From JAFMPW01 sp040830565 (GTDB taxonomy: Bacteria; Bacteroidota; Bacteroidia; Flavobacteriales; Flavobacteriaceae), in the NCBI GenBank assembly GCA_040830565.1, contig JBFOMC010000250.1:1-6268 (forward strand): a stretch of 6,268 bases of DNA, given 5' to 3'. How positions within the stretch are numbered: the stretch's first letter is position 1; each line of letters opens with the position of its first letter. A program made the translations under genes and the position numbers. The notes below the pieces were generated by a model, which was given only the letters and a program-made list of their open reading frames with translations, did no database searches and was not told the DNA's origin. Below are positions 1-5,095 of the stretch, in pieces.

Positions 1-696
1 AAGGCCCTGGTACATTATACCTATGTTGCAGATAGAGGGGCAAGTGAATATGCCGAACAATCCCTCACAAGAGTATGCGAGATCCTTGTAGGTAAAAAGG
101 ACTATAACGCTGCGCTTCCATTCCTGGAAAGACTTGAGGCTACGGCAGACATACAGCAAAATAGAACCTTTGCTCAGTCTAACCTTATGAAGGGCTATTA
201 CGAGCAGAAGAACTACGATCAAACGCTCGCCTATGCAGATAAGGTCTTGGCTACCCCAAGCATTGATAATAGAATAAAGAGTGATGCCAAGATTATGATC
301 GCCCGCTCAGCCATTGCGACCAATGACGAGGCCAGGGCAGAACAGGCATATTCCGAGGTTCTGAAAATTGCTACGGGCGGAACAGCCGCTGAAGCCCTGT
401 ATTATGATGCCTATTTCAAGAATAAAGCCGGGAAGTATGAGTCCTCTAATGCTGCCGTGCAGCGCCTAGCGAAGGATTTTGCGGCCTATAAGGAATGGGG
501 TGGCAAAGGATTGGTTTTAATGGCAAAGAATTTTTATGCTCTTGACGACGCCTATCAGGCAACATATATTCTGGAAAGTGTGATTACCAACTTTGAACAA
601 TATCCGGAAATTGTAGCAGAGGCTAAGGGAGAATTATCCATCATAAAGGCAAAGGAAGCGCAAAGTAATTCCTCTGTAAACACTGACGGAAACTAA
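1..696 (+). CDS. TPR-repeat protein, C-terminal fragment (5' end outside window)
   Basis: The reading frame is open from the first base to the TAA at 694-696, giving 231 residues of the C-terminal end of a longer protein. The fragment is almost wholly helical and shows repeated 33-36-residue units with TPR-like spacing, at roughly residues 14-48, 58-90, 93-126, 129-162 and 168-200. Typical TPR patterns include a G-Y-Y-x6-Y-x3-L-x-Y-A arrangement at 65-79 and A-x-Q-A-Y-S-E-V-L at 113-121. The tail is polar (rich in Ser, Asn, Lys) with no membrane segment. By analogy with Bacteroidota genes of this layout it is probably a long periplasmic or outer-membrane-associated scaffold, but the N-terminus that would show a signal peptide is missing. 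Its stop lies only 14 bases before the barrel gene, so the two are probably one operon and may work together. The TPR fold is clear; the exact role is unknown. Confidence 0.85.
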   Translation, partial: KALVHYTYVADRGASEYAEQSLTRVCEILVGKKDYNAALPFLERLEATADIQQNRTFAQSNLMKGYYEQKNYDQTLAYADKVLATPSIDNRIKSDAKIMIARSAIATNDEARAEQAYSEVLKIATGGTAAEALYYDAYFKNKAGKYESSNAAVQRLAKDFAAYKEWGGKGLVLMAKNFYALDDAYQATYILESVITNFEQYPEIVAEAKGELSIIKAKEAQSNSSVNTDGN

Positions 697-710
697 TTTG
701 AGAAGAACAC

Positions 711-2459
711 ATGAACACACGAATTAAAGTACTAATTGTAGTGCTGTGCATTACCCATGGGCTATGGGCACAGGATAATAACGATATTGGAACGGAGACT
801 GTGACCGTTGTTAGGCCATATTCACCTACGGTTTCGGATGCCTTTAAGATCAAATCTGTTCCGAACCTTAAAGACTCTATTGTTTTACAGAAAAAGAAGA
901 TCAACTACAGCATTTTTTCGGTGCCTGTAGCTTCTACGTTTACCCCCGCTAAAGGAAAAGCTTCGGCGGTTAAAAAGGCCGCTCCGGAAAAACTGTTCAA
1001 TTCTTATGCCTCCGTCGGCCTTGGAAGTTTTAACAATGCCTTATTAGACTTCTATACCAGCAGAGACATTAATAGAGGAGATGAAAGATTGGATATAGGA
1101 TTAAACCATCATTCGTCCAGAGGGGATATAGACAGTACACCTTTAGATACCGATTTTTACAATACCAAATTGGACGCTTCATATACGAAAAGGGATCGCG
1201 ATATGGATTGGGGAGCCAATATCGGTTTACAACATCAGATCTATAATTGGTACGGTCTACCGGCCGGAGTTTTTGATGAGGCCACAATAAACAGCATAGA
1301 TGAGGGGCAAAGCTACTTTAATGTGGAGGCCGGAGGGCAAATAGACATGGAAGATTCCTTCTTTAAAAGGGGGGAATTGAAATTGAGGAGATTTTGGGAC
1401 GGGGTAGAGTCTGCGGAAAATAGGGTGATTATTCAGCCTACTTTAGAATTACCTATAACGGAGGAGTTGGTGACCGTAAAAATGAAGTTTGACTATGTTG
1501 GCGGGAATTTTAAGAATGCCAATGTAAATAACACGGTAAATGCCCCGGAGATCAATTATAACCTTATGCAATTTGGGATCAATCCAAGTTTATTGGTTCT
1601 GAGAGATAATTTAACCTTGAATTTAGGCGCTAATTTTGTCTATGGTATGGATGTGGAAAACAACGATAATAATTTCTATATCTATCCTACGGTAACCGCC
1701 TCATACAGATTGCTTGACGAAGTTGCTATTGCCTATGGAGGAGTAGAGGGGCAGCTAAAACAAAATTCCTATCATGAATTTGTAGGAGAGAATCCGTTTG
1801 TATCGCCAACTTTAACCATCTTACCCACAGATCAGCAATATGATGCCTATATTGGACTAAAAGGTCAATTACTACCTAATCTAAGCTATAATATAAAAGG
1901 CTCCTACACAGCAGAGAACAGAAGGCCGCTCTTTACCTTAAACCCGCAAAATTCCTTTAGGACGGATGAGAAAGGGTACTATTTCGGAAACTCCTTTGAG
2001 GTCTTTTATGACGACATAAAAACTTTAGGAATCTTTGGCGAATTAAATGTAGATGTCAACCGGAATTTTAGCTTTGGGGTAAATGCCGAAGTATACGACT
2101 ACAATACAGAAACGGGGAATCCCGCCTGGAACCTGCCCAATTTAAAGGGGTCGCTTTTTATGGATTATCAGATAGGTGAAAAATGGTTTATGGGTGCCAA
2201 TTTATTCTTTATCGGAGAACGGGAAGATTTTAGTTCCGTCGCTGCAGAAAATGTTCCTCCGTCACAATTCTTGGCTACCATTATTACTCTAGACAGCTAT
2301 TTTGACGCCAATGCCCATTTGGGTTATAGACTAAACGATCAGCTGTCAATATTTGCCAAAGCCAGTAATATTGCCAACAATCAATATCAACGTTGGGCGA
2401 ACTTTGGAGTTCAGGGTTTACAAATACTGGGAGGCGTAACTTACAAATTCGATTTTTAA
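711..2459 (+). CDS. TonB-dependent-receptor-like outer-membrane beta-barrel protein lacking a full plug domain
   Basis: The 582-residue product begins with a signal peptide (residues 1-20; cleavage likely WA|QDNN). A short soluble segment follows (about 21-95) carrying ETVTVV at 29-34, which resembles a TonB box, then RPYSPTVSDAFKIK at 35-48. From about residue 98 the sequence alternates hydrophobic and polar residues in the Gly/Tyr/Phe-rich pattern of outer-membrane strands, with Asp/Asn-rich loops, and ends in the aromatic YKFDF expected of a last barrel strand. Only about 64 residues separate the box-like motif from the barrel, whereas a canonical TonB-receptor plug needs about 130-150. 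It is therefore a plugless or reduced relative, often labelled simply 'TonB-dependent receptor' in Flavobacteria. The start is the ATG 14 bases after the TPR gene, with a weak purine-rich stretch (GAGAAG) before it. No promoter is visible between the two, so co-transcription is likely. The substrate is unknown; a role as an outer-membrane partner of the TPR protein is inference. Confidence 0.88.
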   Translation: MNTRIKVLIVVLCITHGLWAQDNNDIGTETVTVVRPYSPTVSDAFKIKSVPNLKDSIVLQKKKINYSIFSVPVASTFTPAKGKASAVKKAAPEKLFNSYASVGLGSFNNALLDFYTSRDINRGDERLDIGLNHHSSRGDIDSTPLDTDFYNTKLDASYTKRDRDMDWGANIGLQHQIYNWYGLPAGVFDEATINSIDEGQSYFNVEAGGQIDMEDSFFKRGELKLRRFWDGVESAENRVIIQPTLELPITEELVTVKMKFDYVGGNFKNANVNNTVNAPEINYNLMQFGINPSLLVLRDNLTLNLGANFVYGMDVENNDNNFYIYPTVTASYRLLDEVAIAYGGVEGQLKQNSYHEFVGENPFVSPTLTILPTDQQYDAYIGLKGQLLPNLSYNIKGSYTAENRRPLFTLNPQNSFRTDEKGYYFGNSFEVFYDDIKTLGIFGELNVDVNRNFSFGVNAEVYDYNTETGNPAWNLPNLKGSLFMDYQIGEKWFMGANLFFIGEREDFSSVAAENVPPSQFLATIITLDSYFDANAHLGYRLNDQLSIFAKASNIANNQYQRWANFGVQGLQILGGVTYKFDF

Positions 2460-2490
2460 ATATTCGGATGTTCCGGGAGAGTTTGTATCC

Positions 2491-2515
2491 GGGGCAAAAA
2501 ATGCTGAGTTGCCCT
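2491..2515. other. Hairpin 3' of the barrel gene, in an otherwise empty spacer
   Basis: GGGCAA at 2492-2497 pairs perfectly with TTGCCC at 2509-2514 across an 11-base loop, and a G-T pair can extend the stem by one. It lies 32 bases after the barrel stop codon, where a transcript end would be expected. No T-run follows on the plus strand, so it is not a convincing intrinsic terminator; it could be a 3'-end stabilising stem or chance. A shorter CGGA/TCCG hairpin with a 3-base loop sits nearby at 2465-2475. Nothing else was recognised in 2460-2560. Confidence 0.25.
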
Positions 2516-2566
2516 TGCTGAATGCCTCATTTGGGATGTTTTCTACCGTATTTTGTCGATTTTAAG

Positions 2567-2586
2567 AAAGTTTTAGACTAAACTTT
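2567..2586. promoter_or_regulatory. AT-rich operator-like dyad ahead of the small ORF
   Basis: AAAGTTT at 2567-2573 is the exact reverse complement of AAACTTT at 2580-2586, separated by TAGACT. With one extra T treated as a bulge, the symmetry continues inward as AGTTT(T)AG-A-CTAAACT, so nearly the whole 20 bases is a dyad centred on one base. It ends 7 bases before the ATG of the small ORF at 2594. A TTTTG at 2551-2555 could serve as a distant -33 element, but no good TAnnTTTG follows. The A+T-only arms make a weak RNA hairpin, so a protein-binding site is the better reading. The TTTAG/CTAAA half-sites loosely recall boxes of DtxR/MntR-type metalloregulators; that likeness is inference only. 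Confidence 0.3.
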
Positions 2587-2593
2587 TCATAAA

Positions 2594-2845
2594 ATGAATT
2601 TAAGGCCGTTCAATAATGGCTATCTTTTTCCTGTCATCAATCAACGAACAACATCAATGGTCAAAAGACGTCATTATCTCACCTCTATTTTCGTGCTATT
2701 ATTGCCGGTTATTGTCATTTATGCGCTTACCAGCTATGACACCCAGACGGCAAACGGGGAGCAGGAGACTACTATCGAAATACCGGCAAAGACCAAGCAG
2801 CACTGCCAAAAGAAAACTGCCCATCAGAAGGAATCTTTTTCCTAG
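2594..2845 (+). CDS. Possible small single-pass membrane protein, hypothetical
   Basis: This 83-codon frame is the only sizeable one in the 406-base gap between the barrel and NIPSNAP genes. It has a basic KRRHY stretch (residues 24-28), then one hydrophobic segment (about 29-46, LTSIFVLLLPVIVIYALT), then a polar tail rich in Thr, Glu, Gln and Lys with a single Cys. That is the pattern of a signal-anchor protein with a short exported tail. Two starts are possible: ATG 2594, preceded by an AT-rich leader and the dyad at 2567-2586, or ATG 2657, which would put the basic residues at the N-terminus as in a normal signal anchor and give 62 residues. No strong ribosome binding site favours either. 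I recognise no family. It could be a real short gene, a remnant of a decayed one, or a chance frame. Confidence 0.35.
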   Translation: MNLRPFNNGYLFPVINQRTTSMVKRRHYLTSIFVLLLPVIVIYALTSYDTQTANGEQETTIEIPAKTKQHCQKKTAHQKESFS

Positions 2846-2859
2846 CTTCGGGTTTCCGG

Positions 2860-2874
2860 GATTACTTAGTAATC
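2860..2874. other. Small dyad centred on the NIPSNAP stop codon
   Basis: GATTAC at 2860-2865 and GTAATC at 2869-2874 are perfect reverse complements around the three bases 2866-2868, which are the TAA stop of the minus-strand gene. A G-T pair could lengthen the stem by one. There is no T-run on either side, so a classical terminator is not supported. It may be a 3' stem between convergent genes or coincidence. Confidence 0.25.
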
Positions 2875-3651
2875 TGAATACTCTGTAGGATATAACAAGA
2901 TAATATCTGCTTGAGAAACGGTGTTTTTGTATTGAGGTAGGTCCTTAATTTCATCCCATTTCTCAGAACTAAAAAACGCTTTCCAATGCGCCTCCCTGCT
3001 GTCCATATTTTCAAAAGTGGTCATATACATTAGATTGGGCATTTGCTCTCCGGCGAGTACTTCTGCAAAAAACACCGCATTAAAGCCCAAAGATTCGAAT
3101 AAAGGTATTTCTCCTCCTTCGTTGAACATGTGCACTTTCCTTTTATAGTAGTTTTCGGTTGGCCCCTCATAACTTCTCAGTTCATAGACCCTGTCCTTTG
3201 TTTCACCTTCAAATTTGGGGCTTTTCATTTGAGGCATATCCTTAAATGCTTTCATGAGTACAGAGCTTATTCTTTGATAAGGTGGCTTTTCATGACTAGC
3301 CCCCAAATACACTTTGCCATCAGCGGCATAAGCAGCATCTTGCTCAAGTTTAGCCTCAAGGTTTTGAAAGCTGCTTAGATCGGAAAACGGGATCAAAACA
3401 TAGGTTTTGTTGGCCGTACTGTTATAGGCTGCCCTTAGCTTAAATACACCTACAGTATTAATTCCCTGCCTTTTTAATGCAGGTAAGAAGGCCTTTTCTA
3501 AATAATGATCGGTAGTTTGTTCCTGTTCCTCATTATTGAAGGTATAGGTTTTTAGCTGATAGAACTCCGGCTTAGTTTCCTGAGCCTTCAGGACTGCTAA
3601 AAAGAGCATAAATGCAAATACTAGGGCTTTTTTTAATATGGAAATTTTCAT
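2866..3651 (-). CDS. Exported NIPSNAP-family protein with two NIPSNAP-like domains
   Basis: The product has 261 residues counted from the ATG at 3651. Residues 1-23 form a signal peptide (MKISILKKALVFAFMLFL core, cleavage likely KA|QETK). Two repeats of the dimeric alpha/beta-barrel NIPSNAP type follow. The first runs about 29-125, opening FYQLKTYTFNN and including LPALKRQGINTVGVFKL. The second runs about 155-261, opening VYELRSYEGPTE, with FESLGFNAVFFAEV and an HWKAFFSSEKWDEIK stretch, and ends in the strand DIILLYP. Bacterial NIPSNAP proteins have no settled reaction, and the fold is shared with small monooxygenases and stress-response dimers. The frame also has a TTG at 3675, but that codon lies inside the probable -7 promoter element and would prepend eight residues to a good signal peptide, so ATG 3651 is chosen. 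It is convergent with the barrel gene and divergent from the OmpA gene, so it is probably monocistronic. Periplasmic or surface location is inferred; function is unknown. Confidence 0.85.
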   Translation of the reverse strand: MKISILKKALVFAFMLFLAVLKAQETKPEFYQLKTYTFNNEEQEQTTDHYLEKAFLPALKRQGINTVGVFKLRAAYNSTANKTYVLIPFSDLSSFQNLEAKLEQDAAYAADGKVYLGASHEKPPYQRISSVLMKAFKDMPQMKSPKFEGETKDRVYELRSYEGPTENYYKRKVHMFNEGGEIPLFESLGFNAVFFAEVLAGEQMPNLMYMTTFENMDSREAHWKAFFSSEKWDEIKDLPQYKNTVSQADIILLYPTEYSDY

Positions 3652-3672
3652 ATGGCATCTTTGTAATTCAAT

Positions 3673-3680
3673 CAAACTTA
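3673..3680 (-). promoter_or_regulatory. Bacteroidota -7 promoter element for the NIPSNAP gene
   Basis: Read on the minus strand this is TAAGTTTG, an exact match to the Bacteroidota primary sigma -7 consensus TAnnTTTG. It ends 21 bases before the ATG at 3651, giving a short leader of about 15 bases. No clean TTTG is present 17-23 bases further upstream, so the -33 element is weak or absent. Its position argues against the in-frame TTG at 3675 as a start codon. Confidence 0.5.
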
Positions 3681-3682
3681 AG

Positions 3683-3703
3683 TAGGATCATACAATAATC
3701 CTA
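3683..3703. repeat. Inverted repeat just upstream of the NIPSNAP -7 element
   Basis: TAGGAT at 3683-3688 and ATCCTA at 3698-3703 are perfect reverse complements with a 9-base AT-rich spacer. The dyad covers the stretch immediately upstream of TAAGTTTG, between the -7 and -33 positions of the minus-strand promoter, where a regulator could bind. With six-base arms, chance is also possible. Confidence 0.25.
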
Positions 3704-3749
3704 ATTCTTCAGAAGTTGTAGTAGTAGGTTGATTTTGGGAGTTTTAGGT

Positions 3750-3769
3750 ATTCAACTGTGCTGTTGAAT
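3750..3769. promoter_or_regulatory. Inverted repeat in the divergent NIPSNAP/OmpA intergenic region
   Basis: ATTCAAC at 3750-3756 and GTTGAAT at 3763-3769 are perfect seven-base reverse complements around TGTGCT. The dyad lies roughly midway between the two divergent genes, 82 bases before the OmpA start and about 100 before the NIPSNAP start. It could be an operator or, if transcription starts upstream, a hairpin in the OmpA leader. A TTTTG sits at 3733-3737, but no matching -7 element was found at the right distance. The poorer TAAATTAG (3816-3823) and TAACTTAG (3824-3831) each match TAnnTTTG at all but one fixed base and are the best -7 candidates for the OmpA gene. Confidence 0.35.
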
Positions 3770-3851
3770 GTCTGAGAATGAGGCTGTTTACCGAATAACC
3801 GGGCAAACGGTACGCTAAATTAGTAACTTAGAAGGGCAATTAAAGCAGAAG

Positions 3852-4979
3852 ATGAGTTTGGGTGTATGGCTTAGGATGTTAAAGGGACTGGCTATTTTTT
3901 TGAGCTCAGCTACCCTTTTAGCCCAAAATTTGGTAGAAAATCCAAGTTTTGAGGAATATTTGGATTGTCCTAAGCGTCTTGGGAATTTTAACACAGATGT
4001 CGCTCATTGGTCTACACCAACCATAGGCTCTACAGATTATTTTAACGCCTGTAGCAAGGCTATGGGTACTCCTGAGAATTTTAACGGAAAACAGCCCGCC
4101 GACTTCGGCAACGGATATGCGGGCATGTACATGTACGCACCCGACGATTACCGGGAGTACATTCAGGTACCTCTGGTAAAAACTCTTGAGGCTGGTAAGA
4201 AATACAGCATTTCCTTTTACGTAAGCCTTGCGGAACGTTCAGACTATGCGGTAAAGGAGTTTGGAGTGTTGTTTTCTGAGCACAAACTACAAAAGGCCAT
4301 AAAAAAAGAACTCTCTAAAATGCAGCTGTATAAAGGCGGTGGCAATAGGTTCAATTTTATGGAAATTGGGTATACCAATTTTTATAAAGACACCAAGGAT
4401 TGGATTTTAGTACAAACCCAATTCGTGGCCAAAGGAATGGAAAACTTCCTGACCATTGGAAATTTTGAGAACAACGTACGTACCAGAAAATTTAAAACAA
4501 AACGAGATGCAAAACAGGGAGCATATTACTACATAGATATGATTGCTCTTGAAGGCAGCGGGCAAAGTGAGCAAGGGGATAAAGTTAAAAACAAAGAAGT
4601 CATTGCAAATACTACTTTTGAATTGGATAAAGTCCATACCTTCAACAATGTTTTATTTGAGTTTGATAAGTACCAACTCCTGGAAACTGCCAAGGCGGAT
4701 CTCCTAAAAATTTACAACTACCTTGAGGCAGACAGTTCGCTCAATATTGCAATAGCCGGCCATACGGATGCTATTGGTTCGGCCAGCTACAATAAACTCT
4801 TGTCCGATAATAGATGTAATTCTGTAGCCCAGTATCTAATGAAGATGGGATTGACTGAAGACAGAATCAGTTGGAAAGGACATGGGGGTACGCAACCCGT
4901 GGCAGATAATGATACTGAAGTCGGAAGGCAACTAAACAGGCGTGTTGAGTTTGTCATTACTTCTTCAATGAACAAGTGA
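3852..4979 (+). CDS. OmpA-family envelope protein with N-terminal jelly-roll-like domain
   Basis: The product has 375 residues. Residues 1-24 are a signal peptide (cleavage likely LA|QNLV). An in-frame Met at residue 9 (3876) is an alternative start giving a short but workable signal; 3852 is kept because AGAAG directly precedes it. Residues 26 to about 235 begin NLVENPSFEEY and contain C39, W53, TDYFNAC at 61-67 and a beta-rich body with LEAGKKYSISFYVSLA. This looks like the galactose-binding/carbohydrate-binding jelly-roll domain common in Bacteroidota surface proteins, and C39/C67 may form a disulfide. Residues 264-370 are a complete OmpA-C domain: NNVLFEFDK, GHTDAIG (303-309), LSDNR (317-321) and LNRRVEFVI (361-369). 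D306 and R321 have the spacing of the residues that bind the diaminopimelate of peptidoglycan in known OmpA domains. It probably anchors to the wall while the N-terminal domain binds a sugar or partner; the ligand is unknown. There is no transmembrane barrel. Confidence 0.9.
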   Translation: MSLGVWLRMLKGLAIFLSSATLLAQNLVENPSFEEYLDCPKRLGNFNTDVAHWSTPTIGSTDYFNACSKAMGTPENFNGKQPADFGNGYAGMYMYAPDDYREYIQVPLVKTLEAGKKYSISFYVSLAERSDYAVKEFGVLFSEHKLQKAIKKELSKMQLYKGGGNRFNFMEIGYTNFYKDTKDWILVQTQFVAKGMENFLTIGNFENNVRTRKFKTKRDAKQGAYYYIDMIALEGSGQSEQGDKVKNKEVIANTTFELDKVHTFNNVLFEFDKYQLLETAKADLLKIYNYLEADSSLNIAIAGHTDAIGSASYNKLLSDNRCNSVAQYLMKMGLTEDRISWKGHGGTQPVADNDTEVGRQLNRRVEFVITSSMNK

Positions 4980-5017
4980 CCTACCTTATTTTAGATTTAG
5001 TCAGATCTCCCGTTTAT

Positions 5018-5054
5018 TTTGATCCCCTATTGAATCAAAAAATCCTTACATTGC
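5018..5054 (+). promoter_or_regulatory. Weak promoter candidate for the serine hydrolase gene
   Basis: A TTTG at 5018-5021 and a TACATTGC at 5047-5054, a partial match to TAnnTTTG, lie upstream of the ATG at 5096. The spacing of 25 bases is longer than the usual 17-23, so this is weak. A TTTTGAT/ATCAAAA inverted repeat (5017-5023 and 5034-5040, 10-base loop) overlaps it. The 116-base gap after the OmpA stop codon is long enough for a separate promoter, but read-through from the OmpA gene is also possible because no convincing terminator is seen. Confidence 0.2.
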
Positions 5055-5095
5055 TGTTCAACTAGCTGTAGGGCTTCACAAATACGGACACACTT

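Noticed and set aside
641..904. Minus-strand open frame of 87 codons
   Set aside because: It lies opposite the end of the TPR gene and the start of the barrel gene, whose frames are clearly coding, and its translation shows no domain or signal.
1069..1287. Minus-strand open frame of 72 codons
   Set aside because: It lies wholly opposite the barrel gene and has a composition typical of an antisense shadow.
2829..2843. AGGAA/TTCCT hairpin near the end of the small ORF
   Set aside because: A five-base stem with a five-base loop is expected by chance and is not followed by a T-run.
2616..2888. Plus-strand open frame of 90 codons in the gap
   Set aside because: It overlaps the more coherent membrane frame at 2594-2845, runs into the 3' end of the NIPSNAP gene and has an Arg/Ser-rich random-looking translation.
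3130..3378. Plus-strand open frame of 82 codons
   Set aside because: It is opposite the well-supported NIPSNAP gene and shows no recognisable features.
4407..4975. Two minus-strand frames of 76 and 62 codons
   Set aside because: Both are opposite the OmpA gene, including its conserved OmpA-C domain, so they are shadows.
5017..5040. Possible terminator after the OmpA gene (TTTTGAT ... ATCAAAA)
   Set aside because: The stem has seven mostly A-T pairs with a 10-base loop and no T-run follows on the plus strand, so it does not meet the form of an intrinsic terminator.
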